A stretch of 64,000 bases of DNA from Leifsonia sp052114085 (GTDB lineage: Bacteria; Actinomycetota; Actinomycetes; Actinomycetales; Microbacteriaceae): assembly GCF_052114085.1 (NCBI RefSeq), contig NZ_JBFREB010000001.1, positions 1,302,001 through 1,366,000 on the forward strand, written 5' to 3'. A program made the position numbers and the translations under genes. The notes under the pieces were generated by a model. The model ran no database searches. It had not been told where the DNA came from and worked only from the letters and a program-made list of their open reading frames with translations. Below are positions 49,716 to 58,593 of this stretch, piece after piece; the stretch's first letter is position 1; the number at the start of each line of letters is the position of its first letter.

Positions 49716-51005
49716 ATGCGCACGCAATCGCTCGACACGACCGCCCTCCGCGCGGACTTCCCGATCCTCGCCCGCGAGGTGAACGGGCACCCCTTCGTCT
49801 ATCTCGACTCAGGCGCGACCTCGCAGAAGCCCCGCCAGGTGCTCGACGCCGAACGCGCGTTCGTCGAGCGGTACACCTCGGCCGTGCACCGTGGCGCGCA
49901 CACCGTCGCGGGCGAGGCGACCGAACTGTTCGAGGACGCCCGGGCGCGGGTCGCCGGTTTCGTCGGGGCGCAGCCGGAGGAGCTGGTCTGGACGTCCAAC
50001 GCCACGGAGGGCATCAACCTGCTCGCGTACGGGATGTCCAACGCGTCCGTCGGGCGCGGAGGAGCGGCCGCCGAGCGCTTCCGACTGGCTGCCGGTGACG
50101 AGATCGTCGTCACCGAGGCGGAGCACCACGCCAACCTCATCCCGTGGCAGGAGCTCGCAGCACGGACCGGCGCGACACTGCGAGTGATCGGCCTCACCGA
50201 CGACGGGAGGCTGCGGCTCGACCAGGCGGCCGAGCTCATCGGCCCGCGCACGAAAGTGGTCGCGTTCGCGCATGTCTCCAACGTCCTGGGCGGCATCAAC
50301 CCGGTCGCCGAGCTGGTCGCCCTCGCCCACGAGCAGGGCGCGCTGGTCGTGCTCGACGCGTGCCAGTCCGTGCCGCACCTGCCCGTCGATCTCCCGGCGC
50401 TCGACGTCGACTTCGCGGTGTTCTCGGGCCACAAGATGCTCGGTCCGACCGGCGTCGGTGCGCTCTACGGTCGGAGCGACCTCCTGAACGCCCTTCCTCC
50501 GTTCCTGACCGGCGGTTCGATGATCACACAGGTGACCCTCGAGGGCGCCGACTACCTGCCCGCGCCGCAGCGGTTCGAGGCGGGCACGCAGCGCGTGTCG
50601 CAGGCCGTCGCCCTGGCCGCAGCCGTCGACTACCTCGAGGAGGTCGGTATGCCGGCCATCGAGGCGCACGAGGAGGCGCTCGGCGAGCGCCTGCTGGCCG
50701 GACTGAGCGAGCTCGAGGGGGTGCGCATCCTCGGCCCCGGCCTCGGTGTCCCGCGCGTCGGCCTCGCGAGCGTGGTCGTTGACGGCATCCACTCCCACGA
50801 CGTCGGGCAGTTCCTCGACGACCGCGGCATCGCCGTCCGCGTCGGCCACCACTGCGCGCAGCCGGTGCACCGCCGCTTCGGCGCGACCGCGAGCACGCGC
50901 ATCAGCACGTACCTCTACAACACGGCGGACGAGGTGGATGCGGCGGTCGAGGCGATCGCCGACGCCCGCGTCTTCTTCGGCGTCGCCACGGGAGGCGCGC
51001 GATGA
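49716..51005 (+). CDS. sufS: Cysteine desulfurase
   Basis: A 429-residue group II PLP enzyme taking sulfur from cysteine for Fe-S cluster building. Conserved: YLDSGATSQKP, RGAHTVAGEATELFE, WTSNATEGINLLAYG, AEHHANLIPWQ, VLDACQSVPHLPVD, PLP lysine in VFSGHKMLGPTGVGALYG, and the active cysteine in VRVGHHCAQPVHRRFG. ATG 49716 follows a TAGCGT box (49700-49705) by ten bases. Paired with sufU (ATGA overlap); the other suf genes are not in this window. Confidence 0.95.
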   Translation: MRTQSLDTTALRADFPILAREVNGHPFVYLDSGATSQKPRQVLDAERAFVERYTSAVHRGAHTVAGEATELFEDARARVAGFVGAQPEELVWTSNATEGINLLAYGMSNASVGRGGAAAERFRLAAGDEIVVTEAEHHANLIPWQELAARTGATLRVIGLTDDGRLRLDQAAELIGPRTKVVAFAHVSNVLGGINPVAELVALAHEQGALVVLDACQSVPHLPVDLPALDVDFAVFSGHKMLGPTGVGALYGRSDLLNALPPFLTGGSMITQVTLEGADYLPAPQRFEAGTQRVSQAVALAAAVDYLEEVGMPAIEAHEEALGERLLAGLSELEGVRILGPGLGVPRVGLASVVVDGIHSHDVGQFLDDRGIAVRVGHHCAQPVHRRFGATASTRISTYLYNTADEVDAAVEAIADARVFFGVATGGAR

Positions 51006-51439
51006 CCGACCTTCAGAACCTCTACCAGCAGGTGATCCTCGACCACGCGCGCGAGAAGCACGGCTACGGGATCGCCGGGGACGAAGTGGCGAGTTCGCAC
51101 CAGTTCAACCCGACCTGCGGCGACGAGGTCACCGTGGGCGTCCGCACGGACGCTGCCGGTCGCGTCCTCTCGATCGGGTGGGAGGGCCACGGCTGCTCGA
51201 TCTCGACCGCCTCGGCCTCCCTGCTGAGCGACCTGGTGCACGAGGTCGACCGCGAACAGCTGGGCGCGTCCATCGGTGCGTTCCGTGAGCTGATGCACTC
51301 CAAGGGTGCGCTCGAGGGCGATGAGGAGCTGCTCGGCGACGCGGTGGCCCTGGCAGGTGTCTCGAAGTACGTCACGCGTGTCAAGTGCGCGATGCTCCCG
51401 TGGGTCGCCCTCGAGGACGCCCTCCTCAAGTCGGCCTAG
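51002..51439 (+). CDS. sufU: Fe-S cluster assembly sulfur acceptor SufU
   Basis: A 145-residue zinc-containing sulfur-transfer partner of SufS. Cysteines are in FNPTCGDEVTVGV, EGHGCSISTASASLL and TRVKCAMLPWVAL, the usual three, and the 20-residue insertion of SufU against IscU is present. The start overlaps the sufS stop (ATGA). Confidence 0.95.
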   Translation: MTDLQNLYQQVILDHAREKHGYGIAGDEVASSHQFNPTCGDEVTVGVRTDAAGRVLSIGWEGHGCSISTASASLLSDLVHEVDREQLGASIGAFRELMHSKGALEGDEELLGDAVALAGVSKYVTRVKCAMLPWVALEDALLKSA

Positions 51440-51486
51440 CGACCGCACCCTCCGCGCGTAACGGAGATTCGGCCGCGGGCACTGGT

Positions 51487-51768
51487 TCACCCCACCGGCG
51501 CCAGGTCGACCTCGTCGGCGATCGCTTCGAGCGCGGAGGGCAGAGACGGGAAGGTCGTTCCGTAGACCAGGCCCGACGGCCCCGCCGCCGTCCAGGCCTC
51601 GGTGCGCTTGGCGACGCGCCCGACGAGGTACCGCTTGTGACCGCCGAGCACCTGACGCTGCGCGATGGGCAGCGTCAGCGGGAAGGCGTAGACGTCCCCT
51701 TGGGGGCTGACGACCAGCTCCCAGCGGGCGCGGCCCGGGTTGAACTTGCTCGTGAAGATGCGCGACAT
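51487..51768 (-). CDS. Hypothetical protein
   Basis: A 93-residue soluble protein (MSRIFTSKFNPGRARWELVV...). It has no signal or membrane segment, alternates short strands (YAFPLTLPIAQ, RYLVGRVAKR) and ends with an acidic helix EAIADEVDLA. No family recognised. Convergent with sufU and lying before the ABC transporter on the minus strand. Confidence 0.55.
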   Translation of the reverse strand: MSRIFTSKFNPGRARWELVVSPQGDVYAFPLTLPIAQRQVLGGHKRYLVGRVAKRTEAWTAAGPSGLVYGTTFPSLPSALEAIADEVDLAPVG

Positions 51769-51843
51769 GATCGACCGTTTGTACCGCGCCGCGGCATCCC
51801 GTCGCCATGAACATGACGACCTGTTGCGAAAGCCTGCGCCGCG

Positions 51844-52590
51844 TTACGCGGTGCGCTCGGCGAAGCGCGCGAGAAAGGCGCGGGTGCGGTCCTCGTGAGG
51901 AGAGCCGAACAGCTGGGCGGGCGGCCCCTGCTCGGCGATGACCCCCTGGTCGATGAACACCACTCGGTCGGCGACATCCCGCGCGAACGCCATCTCGTGG
52001 GTCGCCATGACGATCGTCGTGCCGGACGCCTTGAGCGAGCGGATGAGTTCGAGCACCTCGCCGACGAGCTCCGGATCAAGGGCGCTGGTGACCTCGTCGA
52101 GAAGGAGCAGCTCCGGGTCGGTGGCGATCGCCCGGACGATCGCCGCGCGCTGCTGCTGCCCGCCGGAGAGCCGGTCGGGGAACTCCTTCGCCTTGTCGCC
52201 CAGCCCGATGCCGTCGAGCAGGGCCAGCGCCTTCCGCTCGGCCTCGGCCCGGGGGATGCGGTGAACCCGACGCGATGCGAGGGTCACGTTGTCGAGCACG
52301 GAGAGATGCGGGAAGAGGTTGTAGTGCTGGAACACGACGCCGATCCGGCCGCGCGCCGCGTCGGCCGAGACGCGCGGGTCGCTGATGTCCAGGTCTCCGA
52401 GGAAGATCTGCCCGTCGTCGAGCTGCTCCAGGAGGTTGATGGTGCGCAGGAGGGTCGACTTGCCCGACCCGCTCGCCCCGATCAGGGCGACCACCTCGTG
52501 CTCGTGCACGTCGAGGTCGATGCCCCGCAGCACCTCCGTGTCGCCGAAGCGCTTGCGCACACCGGTCAGCCGGAGCACCGGCGCAGTCAT
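51844..52590 (-). CDS. Polar amino acid ABC transporter, ATP-binding protein
   Basis: A 248-residue ATPase of the PAAT/GlnQ type: Walker A LIGASGSGKSTLLR, Q-loop VFQHYNLFPHLSVLDNV, signature RLSGGQQQRAAIVRA, Walker B LLLLDEVTSALDP and H-loop MATHEMAF. ATG 52590 overlaps the stop of the permease gene (ATGA). Third gene of the binding protein-permease-ATPase operon. Confidence 0.95.
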   Translation of the reverse strand: MTAPVLRLTGVRKRFGDTEVLRGIDLDVHEHEVVALIGASGSGKSTLLRTINLLEQLDDGQIFLGDLDISDPRVSADAARGRIGVVFQHYNLFPHLSVLDNVTLASRRVHRIPRAEAERKALALLDGIGLGDKAKEFPDRLSGGQQQRAAIVRAIATDPELLLLDEVTSALDPELVGEVLELIRSLKASGTTIVMATHEMAFARDVADRVVFIDQGVIAEQGPPAQLFGSPHEDRTRAFLARFAERTA

Positions 52591-53465
52591 ACGATGCTCC
52601 CGACCTGCTCGCGTCGGCGGATGCGCGCCGAGTACCAGTCCGTGAGCCGGATCATCGGCAGCGCCAGGAGGACGAACAGCAGTCCGGCGAGAACGTACGG
52701 GGTGAAGTTGTAGGTCAGGGCGGTCTCGATCTGTGCGGCCCGCACCGCATCCACCGCTCCGAGCACCGAGATCAGGCCGACGTCCTTCTGCATCGCGACG
52801 AAGTCGTTCATCAGCGCGGGCGTCACCTTGCGCACAGCCTGCGGCAGGATGACGAGCCGCAACGTCTGATAGTGCGACAGCCCGAGTCCGCGGGCGGCCA
52901 GCCGCTGTGACGGATGCACGGCCTCGATGCCCGCGCGGAACACCTCGGAAACGTAGGCCGAATAGACCAGTATCAGCGCGATCGTCCCCCAGAACTCCGG
53001 TGGCATGCGCGGGAACACCCCGAGTCCCGGCAGGCCGAAACCGACCAGGTACAGGACGATGATCAGCGGCATCCCGCGGAACAGGTCGGTGTAGCCGGCA
53101 GCGAGCGCGCGCAGGGGGAAGAAGATCGCTCCCCGCAGAGTGCGGGCCGCGGCCAGCAGGATGCTGACGATCAGCACGCCGATCGCCGCCACGATCAGGA
53201 CGCGGATGTTGAGCAGCAGGCCCTCGAACACGCGCGGCCAGGCCTCCACGGCGACCGCCGGGTCGAAGAACGTCTGCTGCACGCGCGCCCAGCCCGGCGT
53301 GTTGATGACGAACGCCCAAGCGATCACCGCCACGGCTGCCGTGCTGACCAGGCTGATCAGCACCGAACGGGTGGTCTGCCGTTTGCGGTACAGCCGGCGG
53401 TCGAGCTCCACCGCGCTGGGCGGCGGCGCACCCGTGGGCGCAGGAGAGGTGGAGGTGGTGCTCAC
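52587..53465 (-). CDS. Polar amino acid ABC transporter, permease
   Basis: A 292-residue membrane protein: Pro/Ser-rich start, one extra N-terminal helix (about 38-58), then the HisM/GlnP-type permease domain with about five helices and the EAA loop EAVHPSQRLAARGLGLSHYQ. The stop overlaps the ATPase start. Lies ten bases downstream of the binding protein. Confidence 0.93.
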   Translation of the reverse strand: MSTTSTSPAPTGAPPPSAVELDRRLYRKRQTTRSVLISLVSTAAVAVIAWAFVINTPGWARVQQTFFDPAVAVEAWPRVFEGLLLNIRVLIVAAIGVLIVSILLAAARTLRGAIFFPLRALAAGYTDLFRGMPLIIVLYLVGFGLPGLGVFPRMPPEFWGTIALILVYSAYVSEVFRAGIEAVHPSQRLAARGLGLSHYQTLRLVILPQAVRKVTPALMNDFVAMQKDVGLISVLGAVDAVRAAQIETALTYNFTPYVLAGLLFVLLALPMIRLTDWYSARIRRREQVGSIV

Positions 53466-53474
53466 CGTCGAAGG

Positions 53475-54323
53475 CTACTTCAGCACGGGCGCGTCGCCGT
53501 CGGCGGCGAGCCACTGCGTCGCCAGCTTGTCGAGCGTGCCGTCCGAGCGGAGCGCATCGACGGCTTTCGTGACCTTCGTGGTGAGCGGGCTGCCCTTGGC
53601 GAGCACCAGGCCGAACTGGTCGCCCTGCTGGCCGCTCGCCTTGGGGAGCTGGCCGACGATCTTGCCGTCGGTGAGTTCCGCATCGCGCAGATAGAAAGCC
53701 GTCGGAAGGTCGACGACGATCGCATCCACCTGCTTGTTCTCGAGCGCGAGCTTGGCGTCGTCGTTGGAATTGAAGGCCTGCACGCCGCCGCTCGGGGCGA
53801 TCTGCTTCTCTGCCGCGTTGAAGCTGGTCGTGGCGGTCTGCGCACCGATCGAGAGCTTCTTGAGGTCGGCGATCGAAGTCGCCTTCGCCGCGGGGGAGGC
53901 GGCGGTGGTCACGACCACCTGGCTGGTCTCGTAGTAGGGCGAGGAGAAGTCCACGGCCTTCTTGCGCTCGTCGGTGATGGAGAACTGTTGCAGGTTGAAG
54001 TCGAAGGTCTTGGGCCCGGGGGCGATCGCCTGGTCGAACGTGCTGCGTACCCAGGTGACGTCCTTCTTGGCGAAGCCCAGCTTGTCGGCGACCGCGTACG
54101 CGACGGCAGCCTCGAAGCCTTTGCCGGACTGCGGCTTGTCGTCGAGCACCCAGGGCGAGTAGGCGGGCTCGGCCGTCCCGATCGTCAGCTTGCCCGCGGT
54201 GATGTAGCCGGCGTCGCCGGACGACGACGAGTCCCCGCTCGAGGCGCCCGAGCAGCCCGCGAGGGCGAGTGCAGCGGCGGTGATGCCGGCGGCGACGGCC
54301 AGGATACGGCGTGAGCGGGACAT
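53475..54323 (-). CDS. Amino acid ABC transporter, substrate-binding lipoprotein
   Basis: A 282-residue family 3 solute-binding protein. Lipoprotein signal RRILAVAAGITAAALALAGC (Cys24), Ser-rich linker, then LTIGTAEPAYSPWV, GFEAAVAYAVADKLG, DFNLQQFSITDERKKAVDFSSPYY and VDAIVVDLPTAFYL. It binds a polar amino acid or related compound; the ligand is not assigned. ATG 54323 has GGAGG about five bases upstream. First gene of the importer operon. Confidence 0.92.
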   Translation of the reverse strand: MSRSRRILAVAAGITAAALALAGCSGASSGDSSSSGDAGYITAGKLTIGTAEPAYSPWVLDDKPQSGKGFEAAVAYAVADKLGFAKKDVTWVRSTFDQAIAPGPKTFDFNLQQFSITDERKKAVDFSSPYYETSQVVVTTAASPAAKATSIADLKKLSIGAQTATTSFNAAEKQIAPSGGVQAFNSNDDAKLALENKQVDAIVVDLPTAFYLRDAELTDGKIVGQLPKASGQQGDQFGLVLAKGSPLTTKVTKAVDALRSDGTLDKLATQWLAADGDAPVLK

Positions 54324-54410
54324 GGATCCTCCGGGTGGATTCACGGTGCGAGGCGGGGGGATGTCAAGGCTCCCGCACGCGCGCGCGAGGAGCAACTTCC
54401 TTGCGCTGTG

Positions 54411-54914
54411 TTACGTGGACGGCTCGAGGTGGTCGAGCCAGGCGGTGAGGATGCGTTCGAGCTCCGCCGCATCCCGGCTGCTCAGCTGGTCCACCAATCG
54501 TCGCTCGTTCGCCATGTGGTCGGTGAAGGCGGCGTCGATGGTCCGGCGACCGAGAGGGGTGAGTGCGACAACGCGACCGCGGCCGTCTGTCTCCGAGGCG
54601 CGCCGGGCGACCAGGCCTGCGCGTTCCAGCCGGTCGATGCGCTTCGACATCCCGCCCGTGGTGATCATCGTGTGGTCGGCCAGCTCGCCCGGCGTCCGTT
54701 CGTAGGGCTCTCCGGCGCGGCGGAGTGTGGCCAGCACGTCGAAGTCGCCCTCGGCCAGGCCGTGTGCGTCGTAGACGGCGGTGAGTTCGTCGGTGAGGCG
54801 CGCGGCGAGGCGGTGGAGACGCCCGATGACGCCCTGCGGGGCGATGTCGAGGTCGGGGCGCTCGCGCATCCACTCGCTCTGGATGCGGGCTACGCGGTCG
54901 GAGGAGGAGTCCAT
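54411..54914 (-). CDS. MarR family regulator of EamA transporter
   Basis: A 167-residue winged-helix protein: GVIGRLHRLAARLTDELTAV, GLAEGDFDVLATLRRAG, TPGELADHTMITTGGMSKRIDRLERAGLV, wing SETDGRGRVVALTPLG. ATG 54914 is six bases after TATTGT (minus strand 54926-54921), leaderless. Divergent from an EamA transporter; a nested 33-bp palindrome lies between, so it likely represses both. Confidence 0.92.
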   Translation of the reverse strand: MDSSSDRVARIQSEWMRERPDLDIAPQGVIGRLHRLAARLTDELTAVYDAHGLAEGDFDVLATLRRAGEPYERTPGELADHTMITTGGMSKRIDRLERAGLVARRASETDGRGRVVALTPLGRRTIDAAFTDHMANERRLVDQLSSRDAAELERILTAWLDHLEPST

Positions 54915-54917
54915 CCC

Positions 54918-54960
54918 TTCACAATACCTTCCATGGAAGCTAATATAGCTTCCATGGAAG
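54918..54960. promoter_or_regulatory. EamA promoter buried in a nested MarR operator
   Basis: CTTCCATGGAAG occurs at 54928-54939 and 54949-54960; together with the central ATA they make one perfect 33-bp palindrome with 15-bp arms (54928-54942 / 54946-54960). The transporter promoter TTCACA (54918-54923), 17 bases, TAATAT (54941-54946) runs through it, and the ATG start codons 54933 and 54954 lie in the two half-palindromes. Confidence 0.85.
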
Positions 54961-55913
54961 ATACTTCGCTCGGTCGGACCGGCGCGTGGCGCTGGATCCT
55001 GCTCACCGCCATTGCTCCGATCGCCTGGGGTTCGACGTACGTCGTCACGCGCGCAGTCCTGCCGGCCGAGCCGCTCTGGGGCGCAGTCATCCGCGCGCTG
55101 CCCGCCGGAGTGCTTCTGCTCCTCCTCAGCCGTCGTCGGCCGCACGGTGCCTGGTGGTGGCGCTCGGCCCTGCTCGGGATGCTCAACACCGGCGGCTTCT
55201 TCGCCCTCGTCTACGCAGTGGCCCAGCGCCTTCCCTCCGGCGTCGCCGCGACCCTGATGGCGGCGTCGCCCCTGGTGATGATGGCGGCAGCACGGGTCGT
55301 GCTCGGGCAGCGGCCGCGCATCCTTGCCCTCACCGGGGGAGCGGCGGGGATCGCCGGGGTTGCGCTGATGCTGTTCGGCGGAGACGGCGCGGTCGACCCG
55401 GTCGGCATCCTCCTCGCCGTCGTCGCGCTCGTCTCCTCCGCCGTCGGCTACGCGCTCGCGACCCGCTGGGGCGCGGTCGACCTCGTGGCGTCCACCGCCT
55501 GGCAGCTGCTCGCCGGAGGCTTGCTGGTGCTGCCTCTCGCCGTACTGGTCGAGGGGGCGCCGCCGCTGCTCGACGGCGCGGCCATCGTCGGGTTCGCGTA
55601 TGTCACGGTGATCGCGACCGCAGTGGCGTTCGTCGCCTGGTTCGCGGGCCTGCGGCACCTGCCCGCCGCAACCGTCGGGCTGATCGGGCTGCTCAATCCC
55701 GTCACAGGCGTGGTGCTCGGCGCCCTGGTCGCCGGCGAGGCCCTGACGGGTCGTCAGTTCACCGGGCTTGCGATCGTGCTCGTCGGTATCGCCCTCGGGC
55801 AGGTGCGGCTACGCCGGTCCGCTCAGTCGCCGAGCGACTCCAGGAACGACCGTGTCGGCGCGAAGAACGTCGACCCGGTCGCGGCCGTCGAGAAGTCGAG
55901 GATGCGGTCGTAG
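54954..55913 (+). CDS. EamA/DMT superfamily transporter
   Basis: A 319-residue, ten-helix permease of two EamA repeats: WILLTAIAPIAWGSTYVVTRAVLP, LLGMLNTGGFFALVYAVAQRLP, and second-half AYVTVIATAVAFVAWFAGLRHLPAATVGLIGLLNPVTGVVLGAL in pieces. Such proteins export amino acids, metabolites or drugs. ATG 54954 is seven bases after TAATAT, a leaderless start; ATG 54933 is in frame but would lie upstream of the predicted transcript start. The last 30 residues are hydrophilic and encoded antisense to the end of the DyP gene (91-base overlap). Confidence 0.87.
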   Translation: MEDTSLGRTGAWRWILLTAIAPIAWGSTYVVTRAVLPAEPLWGAVIRALPAGVLLLLLSRRRPHGAWWWRSALLGMLNTGGFFALVYAVAQRLPSGVAATLMAASPLVMMAAARVVLGQRPRILALTGGAAGIAGVALMLFGGDGAVDPVGILLAVVALVSSAVGYALATRWGAVDLVASTAWQLLAGGLLVLPLAVLVEGAPPLLDGAAIVGFAYVTVIATAVAFVAWFAGLRHLPAATVGLIGLLNPVTGVVLGALVAGEALTGRQFTGLAIVLVGIALGQVRLRRSAQSPSDSRNDRVGAKNVDPVAAVEKSRMRS

Positions 55914-56788
55914 CTGCCCTCCGGATCGCCGACGAACATGCGCTCCAGCATCCGCTCGATCACCCACAAGGCGCGCGAGTAGCCGATGAAGTAGGTGCCG
56001 AACTCGCCGTGGCCGGGTCGTCCGAACGGCATGTTGTCGCGCAGGATCTCGTGCTCGACGCCCGCCTCGTCGACGATGGTCGCCAGCGTCTTGTGCGACT
56101 TCTGTCCGTGCTCGGCGTCGGGGAGCTCGATGTTCTCCACCTTCGTGCGGCCGATGACGCCCTCTTGTGAGGGGACGGGCAGTCGGTTCCAGCGGGAGAG
56201 GTCGTGCAGGTACTTCTGCACGACGACATAACTGCCGCCAGCGTGGTCCGGATCCTCGTCACCGACGGTGGTGGCCTGCGACATGTCGCCGGCGGCCGGG
56301 TTCGCCGTGCCGTCGACGAAGCCGAGGAGGTCGCGGGCATCGAAGTAGCGGAAACCGACGACCTCGTCCACGACCTCGACGGCGTCGCCGAGCGTGTCGA
56401 GCAGCTGGCGCTCCAACTCGAACGTGAAGTCGCCGCGCTCGGCCCGGATGTGGAAGAGCAGGTCGCCGGGCGTCGAAACGGCGGTATGCACCGGCCCGGC
56501 GATCTCCCGGAACGGGTGCAGTTCGCGCGGGGGAGGCGTGTCGGTCAGCCGCGACCACAATTCCGCCCCGATTCCCACGTTGCAGGAGAGGCGGGCGCCC
56601 AGGTCGCGGAAGCCGACGGTCTTGACCTGGTCGGTGATCCCGCCGAGCACCCCTCTGACCGTGGCGAGCGCCTCTGCGGACTCGCCGACGGTCACCACCA
56701 GGAAGACGGCAGCCCGCGAGAGCGGCGCGTCGACGCTCTGCGGATCGATGGGGACGCGCTGCCAAGGCTGGTCGCCGGTGTTCGCCAT
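55823..56788 (-). CDS. DyP-type heme peroxidase
   Basis: A 321-residue dye-decolourising peroxidase: GXXDG motif GFVDGTANP (Asp159), proximal heme His in QKSHKT (about 232), distal Arg in LRDNMPFG (about 250), and YFIGYSRALWVIERMLERMF. It has no Tat or Sec signal, so it fits the cytoplasmic (B-type) class, often packed in encapsulins, although no encapsulin gene is here. Convergent with EamA, divergent from the AlaX-like gene. Confidence 0.92.
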   Translation of the reverse strand: MANTGDQPWQRVPIDPQSVDAPLSRAAVFLVVTVGESAEALATVRGVLGGITDQVKTVGFRDLGARLSCNVGIGAELWSRLTDTPPPRELHPFREIAGPVHTAVSTPGDLLFHIRAERGDFTFELERQLLDTLGDAVEVVDEVVGFRYFDARDLLGFVDGTANPAAGDMSQATTVGDEDPDHAGGSYVVVQKYLHDLSRWNRLPVPSQEGVIGRTKVENIELPDAEHGQKSHKTLATIVDEAGVEHEILRDNMPFGRPGHGEFGTYFIGYSRALWVIERMLERMFVGDPEGSYDRILDFSTAATGSTFFAPTRSFLESLGD

Positions 56789-56850
56789 GCCGCCATGCTG
56801 CCCTACGTCGACGTCCGGCCGCCACCCGAAGGGAAACGTAGGCTGGAGGG

Positions 56851-57744
56851 ATGAGCCTCCCGAACCCGATCAGCGTCAGTACCGACACCGTCGTCACTTA
56901 CCCGGACGGCGATCTGACCTCGACCGGGACCGTCCTCCGCGTGCAGCCGCTGGCGGATGGTCGCACCGCTGTGGTGCTGGACCGCACGCCGTTCCACCCT
57001 GTCGACCCGGTGTGGCCGGACCAGCCGGCCGACGCGGGCGCGTTGACGACCGACAGCCGGTCGTACCCGATCGTGGATGCGGTGGTCGGTGCGACCGACG
57101 GGACGACGCTGTACGTGGGCGATGCACCGGTGCGCACCGGGACCGACGGTTGGGCGTTCGTGGTCGCCCACCTCGTCGACGACGCCTCGGGCCTGGAGCC
57201 CGGCAGCACCGTCACGGTGACCGTCGACGCCGAACGACGGGGCGCCCTCTCGGCCGGGCACACCGCGTGCCACCTCGCCTCCCTCGCTCTGAACGACGCG
57301 CTGTCGTCGCTGTGGACCAAGGAGGTGCCGGTCGATGGACGCGGCCGCCCGAACTTCGACCAGCTGGCGATCACGACCTCCCGCATCCTGGAGGGCGGCT
57401 CGCTCGACGAGTACCGGATCGGGAAGAGCCTGCGCAAGAAGGGCTTCGCCGCCGCCGAGCTCGGGCCCCGGCTTGATGAGGTGTCGGCGTCGATCGACCG
57501 GACCCTCGCCGAGTGGGTCGCGAGCGGTGCAGGCGTGTCGATCGTGCGCGACGGAGGCGGTCACGGCCTGGGGCAGCGTCGTCGCTGGCGCGCCGAGCTT
57601 CCGGAGGGCGCGGTGGAGATCCCGTGCGGCGGCACGCACCTGCGGTCGCTGACCGAGGTGACAGCCGTCACGGTGGCGCTGGAGCTCGGCGAGGCGGACG
57701 GGGCACTGACGCTGACCATGCGGACGACCGCACAACCGGCCTGA
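56851..57744 (+). CDS. AlaX-like alanyl-tRNA editing / metal-dependent hydrolase
   Basis: A 297-residue protein with the zinc motifs of the AlaRS editing domain: HxxxH in AGHTACHLAS (His137, His141) and CxxxH in PCGGTHLRS (Cys259, His263). Free-standing relatives deacylate mischarged Ser- or Gly-tRNA(Ala). The N-terminal part (VLRVQPLADGRTAVVLDRTPFHP) replaces the typical AlaX start FYPxGGGQxxD, here degenerate, so another substrate is possible. ATG 56851 is six bases after TAGGCT (56839-56844), leaderless. Confidence 0.82.
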   Translation: MSLPNPISVSTDTVVTYPDGDLTSTGTVLRVQPLADGRTAVVLDRTPFHPVDPVWPDQPADAGALTTDSRSYPIVDAVVGATDGTTLYVGDAPVRTGTDGWAFVVAHLVDDASGLEPGSTVTVTVDAERRGALSAGHTACHLASLALNDALSSLWTKEVPVDGRGRPNFDQLAITTSRILEGGSLDEYRIGKSLRKKGFAAAELGPRLDEVSASIDRTLAEWVASGAGVSIVRDGGGHGLGQRRRWRAELPEGAVEIPCGGTHLRSLTEVTAVTVALELGEADGALTLTMRTTAQPA

Positions 57745-57759
57745 GGCCAGCGCGCGCGC

Positions 57760-58530
57760 TCAGCGCGGCAGGAACGGCACGAACGGCACGGCCACGGCCA
57801 GCATGCCGAGGCCGCCGGCGAAAGCCCATCCGAACCGCACCCATTGGGCACCCCGCACCTCCCGCTCGATCGCGTGGAAGCGCTCTTGGGTGTCGCTCGA
57901 CGAGACGACCGGCCGCCAGGTCGCCGGGTCGTCGAAGAGGCTCGTGGCGCGGGCGACGGTCTGCTCATCCAACCGGTTCGGCCGCCGGGAGAGCCAGCGC
58001 ACCAGTCCCTCGGAGCGCAGAACGGCCGCTCGGACGGGCTTCTGGCGCATCCGGAGCTCCTTCGCGCCCACGATGACGATCACCGGTTCCACGGGAGCAT
58101 CGATGCCTGCGCGCAGCAACAGGCCGCGCACGCGGGAGGCCTCCAGGTCGGAGTTCCGGAGGTACGGCTTCTTGACCCCCTCGACCAGGACGGAGCGCGC
58201 GTATATCGTCACGCGTGCGCCGCGGTGATGCTTCGTGTTGATGACGAAGACACCGCCGGGTCCGACGACGAGGTGGTCCACATCCGCGTCGCCCGTGCCA
58301 ACGGGGACCGCGTGGAACGCACTCCAGCCCTGGGGCAGGCGCGACAGCAGCGCGCCCACCTCCCGCTCGCCGAGCGCACCGGAGAACCAGGGCTGGGCGT
58401 CTTCGCTGAGCGGATGCCGCCCGAGTGCGCGAGCGAGCCGGGACCGCTGCGGGCACGCTTCGTGAAGCCGCACCACCTGCTCCATCACCGCCGCGCCGGG
58501 GGCCCGATCGCGCATCCGCTGTCCACTCAC
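57760..58530 (-). CDS. NERD domain (nuclease-related) protein
   Basis: A 256-residue protein with a NERD domain at about 50-165 (GEREVGALLSRLPQGW, HAVPVGTGDADVDHLVVGPGG, VFVINTKHHRGARV), where Asp in DVDHL and Lys in NTKHH fit the PD-(D/E)xK nuclease-like site. A C-terminal helix (FGWAFAGGLGMLAVAVPFVPFL) may anchor it to the membrane. GTG 58530 is six bases after TACGGT (minus strand), leaderless. Function unproved; likely DNA-related. Confidence 0.85.
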   Translation of the reverse strand: MSGQRMRDRAPGAAVMEQVVRLHEACPQRSRLARALGRHPLSEDAQPWFSGALGEREVGALLSRLPQGWSAFHAVPVGTGDADVDHLVVGPGGVFVINTKHHRGARVTIYARSVLVEGVKKPYLRNSDLEASRVRGLLLRAGIDAPVEPVIVIVGAKELRMRQKPVRAAVLRSEGLVRWLSRRPNRLDEQTVARATSLFDDPATWRPVVSSSDTQERFHAIEREVRGAQWVRFGWAFAGGLGMLAVAVPFVPFLPR

Positions 58531-58593
58531 CTGGCAACCGTACAGAGGCGCGGGTCCCCGTCCCAGTCCCCAGCCGGGGACGGAGCGCGGAGG

